Part shown: positions 11,505 to 23,235 of the stretch, piece by piece | Position numbering within the stretch: position 1 is the first letter of the stretch | How the letters are laid out: the number at the start of each line of letters is the position of its first letter | Source: Branchinecta lynchi | Taxonomy: Eukaryota > Arthropoda > Branchiopoda > Anostraca > Branchinectidae | Direction of reading: 5' to 3' | Assembly (NCBI GenBank): GCA_023053575.1 | Contig: JAKZAP010000021.1 | Location: 12,524,212 to 12,588,211 of the forward strand | DNA length: 64,000 nt | Notes under the pieces: model-generated | The model's input: the letters and a program-made list of their open reading frames with translations, nothing else | Told to the model about the DNA's origin: nothing | The model's database searches: none | Made by a program: the position numbers and the translations under genes

Positions 11505-13754
11505 TATGGCACTTGCCCTTCGGCCAAGTGCCATATAGCGATTGTAATTTCTGTCCGTCAGTCGGTCCCGGTTTTGCTAGTTCAGGCACTTCCAGATAAG
11601 CTAGGACGATGAAACTTTGCAGGCATTTCAGGGACTGAACCAGATTAAATAAGAAATAGTCGCTTCCCTGATCCGACCATCTGGAGGGGAGTGGAGGGAG
11701 GGGGAATCCGGAAAAATTAGGAAAACTTAAATATTTTTAGCTTACGAACGGGTAATCGGATCTTAATGAAACTTGATATATGGAAGGACGTCAAGTCTCA
11801 GAGACTCCATGTTAAATCCAGACCGGATCCGGTGACATTGGGGGGAGTTGGAGGGGGAAACTGAAAATCTTGGAAAACACTTAGAGTGGAGAGATCCGGA
11901 TGAAACTTGGTGGAAAGAACAAGCAAGTCCTAGATACGTGACGGATATAACCCGGAACGGATCCGCTCACTTTCGGGGAGTTGGGGGGGGGGGGAGAAGT
12001 CCGAATTTCTAGTAGTTTGGTGCTTCCTGATGTGCTGGGACGCTGAAAATTGGTAGGCGTGTCAGGGGCCCGACCAGATTAATTAGGAAATAGTCACTTT
12101 CCCGATCCGACCATCTGGGAGGGCGAAGTGGAGGGAGGGGGAAGCCAAAATTTGAGGTATTTCTATATTGCGAACGAGTGATCGGATCTTGATGAAATTT
12201 GATATTTAGGATGCCCTCGTGTCTCAGGCGTCCCGTTATAAGTCCGGACCGGATCCGATGACACTGGGGGGGGGGGGAGCCGGAGGAGGGAACCGGAAAT
12301 CTTGAGAAACGCTTAGAGTGGAGGGATCGGGATGGAACTTGCTGGGAAGAACAAGCACAAGTCCTAGATACGTCATTGATATAAGCGGACCGGATCCGGG
12401 CACTCTGGGGGAGTTGTGGGGGCGGATTTCTAGCGATCCCGCGAGTTCGGCATACTTCCTGATGTGCTAGTGCGATGAAACTTGGCAGGTATGTCAGGGA
12501 CCCGAACAGGTTCACTTGAGAACAGCCCTTTCCCCGATCCGGCCATGGTGGGGGGAGTGGATGGATGGCGAGTCCGGAATCTAGTGGCGTGCATAACTTT
12601 TGAACGGGTGATCGGATTCGAATGAAACTTGTCTGGTGTAATGAGCTATCGCCTCGGATGTTCAGTGTCAAGTCCGGGTCGGGTCCGATACCTGTGGGGG
12701 ATGGGGGGGGCGGAAAACTCAAGAAACGCTTAAAGCAGAGGGATTGTGACGAAATTTAATGGAGAGAACAAGCATTAGGCCTAGATCAAAATTGACGGAG
12801 CCAGATGGTTTCGGGGTCTGTGGGGGGGGGGGGGGGTAGAAGGGGTTTCCTGGAATACCGGTAGTCGGGAGTTAGAATAGTTCCAGGTGTACTAAGACAA
12901 CGAAACTTTGCAGGCATATTAGCGACCCGACTTAATTGACTGATTTATTTAAACTAGGATTCGACCAACTAAGGTCAAACAAATGGGTGATAAGAATCGA
13001 TGGCCTCGACATGTAAAAGATGCGTTCGATACGACCACGGTTGGGGGAATTGGGGGGGGGGGGGGGTGCGGGGACTTTCGACATGCACAAAAACCAAACG
13101 AATGGACCGAATAAGATGCAAGTTCGACAGTGCCGAGTTTATGAAGCCTAGATTTGTTATTTGGCGTCCGGGCCCGATGCGGCCAAGGTAGGGCGGGGGG
13201 GGGGGGGGGGTACTGGAAACTTGCAGATAGGCTATGCTCCAATTTCAGTAAAACTTGATGGACAGGAAGAGGGAATTAAGAGATATGACGCTTATGTTTT
13301 CAAGTCCGGTTCGGCCACAGTGGGGGAATTGGAGGGAGGTTGACGGAAACTTTGAGACTCGCATAGGGGTCAAACGAGAAATGCTCAGATTGACCGAAAC
13401 TTGATAGGTGGTATAAAAGAAGATACTTTAGATGATCCATTTTTTTAGTCCGAACCAGATTCAGCCACGGTAGGGGGAGATGGAGGGAGTACCGGAAATA
13501 TTGTAGCACGTCTAGGGATCAAACGAGTGGATTTATTAGGCTGAAACTTGGAAGTTTGAACAGTCATGTGCATTTGGTAATCGAGACGATAATCGAGACG
13601 ATGCCGGAACTGCTCAGAAGTGAGTGAAACAAAATATCCTACTTCTATTTCCGAACCGCATTTTTGGATGGCGGGTGTATTTTGTCACGTTCTCATCTAC
13701 TTTCTTGTACTGCCTTCTCGTAACAAGTGCCATATGAGCTCGTAGCTCGTGTTT
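11505..13754 (+). mobile_element. Family 2 hairpin-ended repeat, copy b (longest, ~145-bp array)
   Basis: The 5' hairpin TATGGCACTTGCC/GGCCAAGTGCCATA is at 11505-11535. The 3' end has AAGTGCCATATGAGCTCGTAGCTC followed by TGTTT (to about 13754). The interior is a tandem array marked by a GAAACTT-like word near 11608, 11766, 11900, 12042, 12190, 12331, 12474, 12621, 12748, 12900, 13248, 13397 and 13541, i.e. about every 145 bp. Three unit types alternate (followed by GCAGGCATGTCAGGG, by GATATATGG, or by TGGGAAGAACAAGC), giving a ~430-bp higher-order unit. Each unit has a G-rich patch, some expanded to runs of 10-15 G. No real coding frame. Confidence 0.7.
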
Positions 13755-13810
13755 GTTAATGTGTTTATGCTTTTGTTTTGTATTTGAAAATTGAGCGTAG
13801 AAATACACTT

Positions 13811-14457
13811 GGGATCCCTATTGGGATCCCAAAACGTTACTGGAACACTTTTAACAGCTAATTAGAAAGTCGATTATGGGGTAAGAAGACATTCTGAACA
13901 CGAATATGAAAAACCATTTTCTCGCCGGACAAGTAGTTCGCCCGGAATCCGGCCAAAACCGGAAAGTTTGTTAAAAGTAAAAGTTTAATTCAAAGTTGAT
14001 TAGATGTTCGATTTAGGGGAAGAAGACATGTTGAACACTTATGTGAAAACCATTTTCTACCCAGACAAGTAGTGCGCCAAGTTAAATTTTTATTTGAAGT
14101 CCATTAGATGTTCGATATACGGGAAAGAATATACGCTGAGATCCTTTTTTAGCTTTTATTTTCGCGGACAATTAGTTCCGGAATTCGGCCGAAACCGGAA
14201 ACCGAAACCTTACTTCTGCCGAAACCTTGGCAGAAGTAAGGCAGGAAGTTTTCGTCAAAACAGATATGACACAGAGGGGTAAACACACATGCTGAATCCA
14301 TATCTGAATTTGGTTTTCTCAGATAATTAGCTGTTTTGCCTTAATCTGTTTTTGAATTTTAGTTGTAAAAATGTTCAAGGAGTCTGGCGAAGACATGACC
14401 CAATTATCTGGATCAAACACTGATTTTGGGATCGCATCGAAACCTTTGGTCTTGTTT
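13811..14457 (+). mobile_element. Family 1 hairpin-ended repeat, copy a
   Basis: Begins with the palindrome TTGGGATCCCAAAA (13821-13834; a partial duplicate at 13809) and ends with GGGATCGCATCGAAACC, TTTGGTCTTGTT (to 14457). The core is ~110-135-bp units containing CGGACAAGTAGTTCGCCCGG, AATCCGGCC and AAACCGG. It lies only ~55 bp after family 2 copy b. Non-coding. Confidence 0.6.
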
Positions 14458-14667
14458 TTTATAGACATAGAATACCGTAGTTGATGGTTAAATTCATGAT
14501 CTTACCGATTGAAACTTGTTTGTAATGATTCTGTCCTTTCGAAACAAGCATCAACTATACGAATAGGAAACTTATTACAAACTATACCTGTGACGTGTCA
14601 ATGCACTTCATTTGGGGTGAGCCTATTGCTCGGAGTCATAATGTAAGCCGCCTTGTGATGGTTAGAC

Positions 14668-14832
14668 TCAGGGTTGGTCACCAAGAACCAGGGTGTACGA
14701 GTTACTTCAGGATACTTTGGGTTACATTGGATTGGGTTACATTGGGTTACTTTTGGCTACATTAGGTTAATTTTAGATACTTTTGGGTTACTTTCCAGGG
14801 TGTACGAAGTTACTTTTGGTGACCAACCCTGG
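14668..14832. mobile_element. hAT-type MITE with 8-bp target-site duplication
   Basis: 165 bp with terminal inverted repeats CAGGGTTGGTCACCAA (left) and TTGGTGACCAACCCTG (right). It is flanked by a perfect 8-bp direct repeat GGTTAGAC (14660-14667 and 14833-14840). The interior is a GGTTACATT-like short repeat. TIRs starting CAGGG plus an 8-bp duplication are the hallmark of the hAT superfamily. It is too short to code for transposase, so non-autonomous. Confidence 0.85.
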
Positions 14833-14867
14833 GGTTAGACAAACCTTTCCAAAAATAAGATTTGTGC

Positions 14868-15085
14868 TTGGGGGGGGGGGACGAGGCATTTACGGACTGG
14901 CTGGAAAATTTTACCGACTTTTCCTGCAGAAAAAACGACTGTTTGCAACAACAAAAATGACATTTTTGAAACAAATCGACTGGTTTTCAGAAAAAATTCA
15001 CAGACTTTCAGTAAAAACGACTATTTTGATGAAAAATCGACCAATTTTCAGAAAAAACGACTATTTTCGTGGAAAAAATCAAATG
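14868..15085 (+). repeat. Short-period repeat related to 1-230
   Basis: A G-run followed by CATTTACGGACTGGC, then units like GAAAAAACGACTATTTTC about every 25-30 bp. It is the inverted counterpart of the block at the window start. Confidence 0.5.
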
Positions 15086-15600
15086 TTTTGTCGAAAAATC
15101 TCGGCGCGAAGGCTTTGTCAGTTTCCCACTCATTAAGATGAGGCCGAGGATAAGGCTCTCAGATAAAGAATATCAGATGTATTCTACCGAATGTAGATTA
15201 GCGAATTTTCGGTTGCGTGACCAGAAATCCGCCTGTGAGAAATTTAATCTGGGTATAAGTAATGGCGTCACTTTGTTTTCCTCCAGGCAAACAAGCTAGA
15301 CCAAGGTTTTCCGACAGACTCCCAAAGAGGTATATTATTTTACTTTCTTGGTCCACCTTATGTCGGTTTTGCCTGTTAGAAAATTGACCGCATATACGAC
15401 TGCCGTGGATGGATCGCAAGTGCTGATCCCGTATAGCCCGCGGTTGTTATAGAATCCGATTGATATTTTACCCATTAGTCAGTTTCCTCGGTCGGTTTTT
15501 CCGGGAATTGATGGATCCGTCATGTATTTTAGCCACTGATCCGACTATTAATCAAATTCAGAGGCGGGTTTCCATAAAGCCAACCTAGGCCATGGCCTAT
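15086..15600. other. Unassigned non-coding DNA
   Basis: No supported feature; small frames on both strands overlap each other and show no motif. Confidence 0.35.
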
Positions 15601-15639
15601 GGGTCATGGGGGCGCATATAGGCTACAGAAAAACTATTA

Positions 15640-16162
15640 TTTTAAAAGGCCATATTGAATGCATCTAAAGTTTCTATCTCTCTTGGATCGTTCGTCGTCA
15701 GATCAACAGAATCTCAACGATTGCTTGGCATAACATTGAAAGCTTTGGGAAAATTGTACAGCACCTTCTGCGCTCCGTCTGTACTATTTCGTTCTGGTGT
15801 CACTCATGTTCTGCGAAAGAAGGAGATCAAAAAGATTAGATCATGTTATTTTATATATGCAAAGCACCTGCCCCACTTGTCGAAATTAGGCCATAAAGCT
15901 GCCATAACCATATATTGACAGAGAAGTTCAAAATTCAAGATGCAAGCGTTAACCTTTTTATGTTTCTTCGTCGCTATCAAAAATCATTGACAACAGAGCC
16001 CAACCAGCGCACGACCTTCTACACTGCTTCCTTGCCGAAAATTAAAAATTAATGTCTTTTTCTGTGCCTTTATGTCTTGTATTTATTTTCTTTGATTTAC
16101 TCCGCTTTTTCAAAATTGCGGCTTAGAAATAAATTACTTACTTATTACTTACTTACTTATAT
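15640..16162 (+). pseudogene. LINE 3' end fragment (RT C-terminal remnant plus tail)
   Basis: An 87-codon frame (15655-15918) carries LYSTFCAPSVLFRSGVTHVL, matching in pattern LYNAYCTPVLLFSVGMAHLF in the decayed LINE at 39.2 kb. Both resemble the region after the RT thumb in non-LTR elements. The sequence then runs into AATAAATTACTTACTTATTA-type repeats ending near 16160, a typical LINE simple-repeat tail. 5'-truncated and non-functional. Confidence 0.6.
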
Positions 16163-16757
16163 AAAGTGATGTTAATGGAAAACGGATTTCATCCATACCT
16201 CAGACTGAACCGCTTCTCTCCATTGCGATTTTTGCGGATCATGATCCTGGCAAGTGTTGGATCTTGTTTCCGTGAAATTTCTTTCTTGACACGTGGGGCG
16301 GGGGGGCAGAATCATGACATTTGGCCAAGACCATTGTGTAAATCCGGCACTGATCAGTCGTGATCAGTCGTTCTGATTTGGTTCATTATTTCCGGTTGGA
16401 TCTCGAAATTTCGCGACCTTAAGGTGAATGAATCTTTTAGATATTTTCAAGATACTAAGGTCTGTATTTGCAAGGAATAATTTATAGGCTGTACCGAATT
16501 CAAGTGCAATAAATTTGAATTTACCCGAGCGTGATCCGAATACTCTTTGTGCCGATTACCTGAAGACTTTTGATTTTTACACCAAGGTTGCATGAGATCT
16601 CCTCAATTCTTGGCGAGGGATTGGTAACTCCGATATAATTGTATGTCTGAAAAAGTTGCCCATGAACTCTCTTGCCTAACAAAATAGGGTAATGACAATC
16701 GTTATAGCACGTCCTACAAATCTAGTTGAGCCGATCTATTCGAGTTCCCGTGTTTGT
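16163..16757. other. Unassigned non-coding DNA
   Basis: No supported feature. A 65-codon frame at 16166 has no recognisable motif and begins inside the LINE-tail junction. Confidence 0.35.
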
Positions 16758-18538
16758 GGGATCCCAAAACGCAAGTGACGAGATACCTAAGACTTCGTAA
16801 AGTTGTCCGTCCGTCTGTCTGTCTGTCGATAACTCTCGAACGAACTGCAAGATATTTTGTTCAAACTTGGTGTGGAGATCCTTTGAGTCAGAGCACAGCT
16901 AGGTCAGGTTCGTAGATGGGTCTCATAGCCGTATATTTAGGGCTGGGGAAGGGGTTTCAAATTACCCTCCAAAAAAAATCTTTTCTGAAATGGGGTAAGG
17001 AGACATGCTGAATCCGAATATGATTTTTCTTTCCGCCGGATAGGTAATTCACCTGGAATCCGGCAAAAAACGGAAATTTATGAAAATTAATAGTTTAACC
17101 CGAAGTTGATTAGAGGTTCGGTTTAGGGTAAGGAGACATGCAGAGTCCGAATATGAAATTTATTTTTTCGGCGGACAAGTAGTTCGCCCGGAATCTGGTC
17201 GATATAAGGTGAAGAGGCACGCTGTTGCAGCTTTCGAACATACTCAAGGTAAACAAAAAGTGTATGGAAGTAAGTAAATATATTTATAACCCACAAAATG
17301 TTTTACAACAAAAGAGAGTGGAGTAGATGTGATCAATCCAAAGTCCTAACCGGCATTTACTGGGTCAAAAAGGAAGAATACATTGGACAACTTTACTGTC
17401 TGCTGAACAATTCAGTACATTTTTTTTTTTACCAGTTTTCTGAAAAACAGGTGGTGGTACCAGTCCCTACCCTACCCCCTTATCCGTACAAGGCGAAACC
17501 TTATCCTGCGTTAGTGAGGAAACCTTTGTTTGGTCTAACAATCTGCCGGAGGGATAGTGGGGGCGGTTGCGTCTGCAATGTCTCTTCGGTCTTAGTCTTG
17601 GCAGCAGGGTTGCCACATGTCGCACGATAGTGTGAATTGTCACTCTATTTTGCATTTGTCACTCTTGTCCTACGTAGGACATAAAAATCACTCTATTTGA
17701 GATTACGTCCAAATGCGTCCCTTTTGCAGCAGGAATTCCCTGGGAATTCCGAAAAGAAGTGACTATTTCACGTTTTTCTGTGAACATAAAATTAAGATGT
17801 GTCGTTTTTGCAGAGGCAATTCCGTCCAAAAGTTACCATTTCACGTTTTTTTGTAAAAAAAATTCACTCCCAATTCACTCTCTCTTTTGGGCAAAAAGTC
17901 ACTCTCTAAATGTTTTTGATGTGGCAACCCTGCTTGGCAGTCGTCTAATGGTCTCGAAAAGGTAGAGATATTCTGTTCGGAAGGAGAGTGAGGACCGGTT
18001 GCATGTGCTGTGTCTCTCTCTTAGGTCTTAGCCTTGGCAGTCGTCTCCTGCAAAGACAATGAGACTACTGACACCTACAGACTCCTATTGACACGATTGG
18101 TCTCGTGGGCTCGAAGTGGTTGAGATATTTTGTCCAAACTTGAAATAAGGATCCATTGGATCAAAATATCCAGTGGATCGTCGACTTCGTAGATGGGTCC
18201 TATAGCCCTATATTTAGAGGTGAGGAGGGGGTTTCAAATTAAGGTTAAAAAATATGGTTTGAACTTATTAGATAGGCGTTGAAGGGGTACGCTGAATCTG
18301 TATTTGAACTTCGTTTTCTTGCCGGACAAATGTTTCACCCGGAATCCGGCCGAAACCGGAAATTTGGTTAAAGCTCAAAGTTGTTTCTGAAGTCGATTAG
18401 AGATTCGGTATCGGGGTAAGAAGAGAGGCTTAATCCGATTTTGAAATTTATTTCCAAGATCTACAAGATTCGATTGTAGATCAAGAAGTACAATAAATAT
18501 TCAAGTGTTGGGATCCCATTGAAACCTTTGGTCTTGTT
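16758..18538 (+). mobile_element. Family 1 hairpin-ended repeat, copy b (carries a hAT MITE)
   Basis: Starts with GGGATCCCAAAACGCAAGTG, then the CCGTCCGTCTGTCTGTCTG run and an AGATATTTTGTTCAAACTTGG unit. It ends with GGGATCCCATTGAAACC, TTTGGTCTTGTT at 18538. The interior contains the hAT MITE at 17605-17932 and unrelated sequence around 17215-17600. A second 3' terminus (18780-18850) follows, repeating GATCAAGAAGTACAATAAAT and the terminal hairpin, so the 3' end is duplicated in tandem. Confidence 0.6.
17605..17932. mobile_element. hAT-type MITE with 8-bp target-site duplication
   Basis: 328 bp; inverted termini CAGGGTTGCCACAT and ATGTGGCAACCCTG; flanked by a perfect 8-bp repeat CTTGGCAG (17597-17604 and 17933-17940). 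The interior has repeated TCACTCT and TTTCACGTTTTT words. The uninterrupted target type is seen nearby at about 18020-18050 (GGTCTTAGCCTTGGCAGTCG), which supports the exact boundaries. Confidence 0.88.
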
Positions 18539-18850
18539 AGTATTGTTTTGTTGGTCGCCGCCTATGTTGACGAGTTAGCTAGAAATAATTTCAGATGAGT
18601 CAAAAACTATACTCAAAATGGACGTTTTGAGCAATAAGATGCGGGCTATATAAGTTAAGTTAGTAAGTTATTTTTGACCCGCCATTTTGGGAAGCCGAGC
18701 ATATGAAAGAAAAGAATAAAACACAAAAAAGTTCTAAAGGGGAAATTTTGACGAAAATATTTCCGAAATTTTTAATTGTGTTGCACAAATGGATCAAGAA
18801 GTACAATAAATATTAAATTTTGGGGTCCCATCGAAACCTTTGGTCTTGTT

Positions 18851-19526
18851 AGTATGGTGGTGCTCAGGTGGAGAAAAATGAATGATTTTTAAATGAACAA
18901 AGTTTGCACGAAACATTTTAAAAATTTGTTTAGGCCCGAATTTTAAAGATTTGCATTGTAATGCCCGCGGTCTTTCCTTTTAGGGTTTACGTTTTGGATG
19001 TATTCACTCTTTGTCATCGTCCTTGAAGGTGATGGTTTCACTTGGCAGTCATGCGACTGACATTTCTGTTTTTTAAACTTTTTGTTCACCTTTTTCTGAC
19101 CTTCGAGTAATACTTCTCTTTAAAAATATTCGTATTCTCTTGGGTTTTGTTTTTATTATTTATTTTCTTTGTGTTAAATCTTATTCTATTGAAACACATA
19201 TCGAATAAACTTTAATTTGATGTTGTATTTTCTGTCTAATAAAATGTGAAGTAAGAGAATATATTTCAGGGAATGGATATTTTTTCAATCTTGAATTTTA
19301 TTTTTGTATGTTTTTGTTTATTTGCCATCTATTTGCTATGGTCGCATGCTCTTAGCGTAAATAAATTCTTATCTCGCAACAACATCTTATTCTAGTCAAA
19401 AACGTAGCCTATCGAATAAAATTTAATCTGATCTTTTTTTTTCTCGTGAAGTGTAAAACTGGAGAATATATTCAAGCGAATGGATTTTATTTTTATCTTG
19501 AATTATTTTGTGAAACAGAAGTCTAG
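18851..19526. other. Unassigned AT-rich non-coding DNA
   Basis: No gene recognised. The words TCTTATTCTA, TCGAATAAA and GAATATATTCA recur around 19180-19270 and 19385-19470, suggesting an old local duplication of about 200 bp. Confidence 0.35.
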
Positions 19527-19534
19527 CGATCAGT

Positions 19535-19737
19535 CAGGCCCGTATCCAGGAATTTATTTGGGGGGGGGGGGGGGGTGCCTTTCGGAGGGAGGGGGGTTTG
19601 CCTGCTGGTCGGACAAAAAAGTACAAAAAACACATAGATCAGAGGGAAAAGCCTATAAAAATTATTATTTTTGTCTGTTTCGGCGGGGGGGTGGGGTTCA
19701 ACTCCTACCCCCCCCCCCCCCCCTTGATACGGCCTTG
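19535..19737 (+). mobile_element. hAT-type MITE (G/C-tract type), copy 1
   Basis: 203 bp. Left end CAGGCCCGTATCCAGG; the right end is the complement of CAAGGCCGTATCAAGG. Perfect 8-bp duplication CGATCAGT at 19527-19534 and 19738-19745. Inside the ends are a run of ~17 G and a run of ~18 C, so the element is a G/C-tract hairpin. A relative lies at 41574-41732. Confidence 0.9.
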
Positions 19738-19745
19738 CGATCAGT

Positions 19746-21436
19746 TTACCATTATAACGAGTTGAATGTCCTCTTATCTTTTTTAGAAGAACCTCATTTG
19801 CTTGAATTGACATCCCAGTTATCTATAGGCTGCTTCTAAAATTTATTGACTGATCCCGCACTCGTTGCCCTCTCACCTTTTCTGGCCTGGCCTTTCTATG
19901 TTGTCTTTCGAAAACATGCAAAATAATGTATAGCTAACAAAAACCCGGACTGTTTTTGGCGAACTGGAATTCCTGCCGGATTTCCGTTGCTGTCATCAAC
20001 TCGTGTGTAAAAGTTGAAATTTTTCCGACTTAATTATAAAAGTGCAAGAAAAACCTTGAGGAAATCCTGATCGTGTGTTCGCACTATTAGCGTCTCTTAC
20101 TAATCCGGGGGTAAATATTTGAGTGGATAGAAAAAAATTACCTTTGGGCAGACGAAGACTGATACTGAAGACTATAAAACTCTTTCGTTAGTCTTTATTT
20201 ATTGCTGTGAAATAAAATGCGACTATCATAATTTTCATTGTCCTGGATGGATCAAGGTCATCGTTCCGTCTATCATTCTAAAGAGTTAAAGGTCCCTCCT
20301 ACTTTGTTTCGACTAATTTGTATGAATTGACACGCCTTTTAGGTTTCCTTAATTATCTGTGCTTCCGAAATGTCGTCATTTGTCAGATAATATAGGCACT
20401 TGTCAGTCGGACCTCGGTTTCACTTTTTACCGGGTAGTAAATAAACAACGCAAGTGTTTAGAGTTGCTTCGCTTCTGAGACCTTCATCACCTCATGCCTG
20501 CGAAGCACTCCTTTCGCTATACAAAGAAATTTATTGTTCACTTATGGCTGTTATAATTTTTCTTGCAGAATGTGGATTCGCATTCGCCTAGGCGAATTTC
20601 GTCGGCGCTAGCGGAAAAATTAGTGCAGCACCAATTAATTAAAATTTTGTTCACGTCGCGGCGCGGAGTTTAAAGATATTAATACAAATTAAAAAAATAA
20701 TTAAAGTAAAACAAGGAGAGAGACAGCGTGTTAAATACTGTGTAAAACTTGAAAGTAGCTTAAAAAGAAAATTCAAAAGAGATCATGGCAGCAGCTTTTC
20801 CTCACACTATGGAAGGGGTGAGTGTCGGGGAACTGTGGTTCAGGAGGTGTTTGATAGGGTCGTGGTTGGCAAAAGGGAACCAGCCGGACAGGTCTTAGAA
20901 ATTCGGTGCGTGTCACCGGACGTGTCCGTGAGATCCACCCATAAGCTTGGTTTCAGCTGGACAACTTTACCGGAAATAACTTTCCAGCATCCGGTTCCAG
21001 AGTAGGCTACCATCCGTTATTTTCCGGTCCCAGTTAATGTTATAAGTGACATTTTCTACAAAATAACAATACAGAAAATACCCGAAGCAAAGATTCTGCT
21101 TTGCTGGCCTACTGAATAAATTTCAAAAAAAGAAAGGAAAAAGGTCAACCAACTGCAGCCGTACGAGTACCTGGAAAAACCTTGGTTCAGCAGGAGTAAA
21201 GTAGTAAGAAAGGGTTAACTTTGGATAATCAGACAGAATACAAAAAAAAAAACTAAACTAAAAGCAACCTTCAAACCGTAATCAACCTAAAACATGGGGG
21301 ATGGCAGTCATAGAATATAACTATAGGCTACCCAAATAGCCACCGTAATGCTTGTCTGGCATCTGATCTAACTTTATAAATGTTAATTAATCCACCTGAA
21401 ATAAAACCCAACACAAACAAAAAATCAGCTCCACGT
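19746..21436. other. Unassigned non-coding DNA
   Basis: No supported gene. It contains the TTCGCCTAGGCGAATT palindrome and CGTCGGCGCTAGCGGAAAAA-like string near 20585-20616, shared with 3650-3690. No ORF above the noise level. Confidence 0.4.
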
Positions 21437-22406
21437 TTTTGGATCCCAGTACGTTAGTGGAGGGATACCCATGACATCAAAAAAGTTGTCCTTCTGTCCG
21501 TCCGTCTGTCAGCATAATAACTCTTGAAGGGAATGAGATATTTGGATGAAACTTAGTGTGAGTATTCTTTGGGTTAAGGTAATCGTAGAGTTCATAGATG
21601 GGCTCTGTAGCCCTACATTTAGGGGTGGGGGAGGGGTTCAGATTAAGGGGCAAACAAAATATTTTTAAACAGCTAATGAGATAGTCGATTAAGAGGTAAG
21701 AAGACATACTGAACACGATTATGAAAACCATTTGTTGTTTTTTTTATCACCGGACAAGTAATTCGTCCGTAATCCGGCCGAAACCGGAAAGTTTGTTAAC
21801 AGGAAATTTTTTATTTGAAGTTGATTAGATGTTCGGTTTAGGAATAAGAAGACATGCTGAACACTTGTATGAAAATTATTTTCTACCGGACAAGTAGTTA
21901 GCCCGGAATCCGGACAAAACCGGAAAATTTGTTAAAAGCAAAAGTTTTATTTGAATTTGAGTAGATGTTCGACTTTGGGGTAAGAAGAGATGTTGAATCC
22001 TTATATGTCATATATCATTTTCTACCTGAACATGCCCGGAATCCGGCTGAAACCGGAAAATTTGTTTTAAGTTAAAGTTTTGTTTGATATAAGGGGATAT
22101 GCTCAGTTCGTTTCTGAACTTTCTTTTGTTTGTCGGACTAGTAGTTCGCCCGGAATTCGGCCGAAACCGGAAATTTGGCAGAAGTTTCGATCAGTTTCGT
22201 CAAAAAAGAAATGACTTATAGAGATAGGAAAAACAAATGCTGAATCCATATATGAACTTGATTTTCTCAGATGATTACCTATTTGGGCTTAATTCGCTTT
22301 TAAATTTTAATAAAAAAAATGTTCAAGGAGTCTGGCGAAGACAAGACCCACTTGTCTGAATCAAATATTAAATTTGTGGGATCCCATCGAAACCTTTGGT
22401 CTTGTT
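21437..22406 (+). mobile_element. Family 1 hairpin-ended repeat, copy c (representative full-length)
   Basis: About 970 bp from TTTTTGGATCCCAGTACGTT to GGGATCCCATCGAAACC, TTTGGTCTTGTT. After the 5' end come a CCGTCCGTCTGTC run, a GATGAAACTTAGTG unit with GGGGTGGGGGAGGGG, then four units each centred on a CCGGAATCCGGC-like word near 21771, 21903, 22037 and 22150 (spacing ~113-134 bp). No coding frame; the 84-codon minus-strand frame here follows the repeat period. Confidence 0.7.
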
Positions 22407-23235
22407 CTACCTTGTAATTGGCATAACGCCATCTCAGCTCAGCGGATTAATTTTGGTTGTTTGCTCTCGCCTCTATATCAACATCCATCACAGAAACATA
22501 GTACAATAGAACCATAAGTTACTCAACAGAAAAGAGAAGCTTTCACTTTTTAAATTGAAGGGTAGTGCACATCTCTCCTCGTCTGGGAGGTTCGTAACTT
22601 TTTTCTGCACATAATTAAAAGATATATTATCCTCGCAAAGTTTTATTTAAACGTTGATGATCATTGGAGAGTAATATGAACTTAGGGTGAATGTGAACTA
22701 GAATATGAAAAATCGATGGAATGCTATACTAAGTTCTAGTGGACAAGGTTCGACAAAGACCTGTGCCTTGGTGTACAGCTAACAGGCTAGTGAGCGTAGA
22801 CAGTATACCTGTTTCTCAGTCCGTAAAAAAAAACATTTCAGCGTGCTCATATATCAGTGAAGCTGGTCGCGTTCGTTTTCTCACTATAGATACACGTTTG
22901 ATCGTGTAGATCACATCAGGACATCGTGCCAGATTCATCAGTTGATATTTGGAATTTGGATCGTAGAGGTGTTGTATGAACTGACGGGGATAAAGCGCCT
23001 TTACAGAAGTGACTTGACATTTCAGTGGTGGCGAAATAATTCATAAAGATAAAGATAGTATGACCATAAGAAACCCTTTTGCTCATGATGGTTTGCACCA
23101 CGTAAGCTCTACTGCGTCTTCACTAGATTTGGTGGTAAGTTTTGCCTCTCGATTTGTAAGCACTATATCGTCAGAAACAATAAGTATATCAAATTCATTC
23201 GTACCAGTACAGCTGATTGGCTCCAGTTGCGTATG
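22407..23235. other. Unassigned non-coding DNA
   Basis: No supported feature. Short frames on both strands around 22916-23301 overlap and show no motif. Confidence 0.35.

Noticed and set aside
12009..12722. A 237-codon minus-strand frame rich in proline
   Set aside because: It lies across the family 2 tandem array, and its proline runs are the complement of the G-rich patches.
11505..13754. A CRISPR-like array
   Set aside because: The units are diverged repeats of ~145 bp with no short repeats and unique spacers, and the window is eukaryotic.
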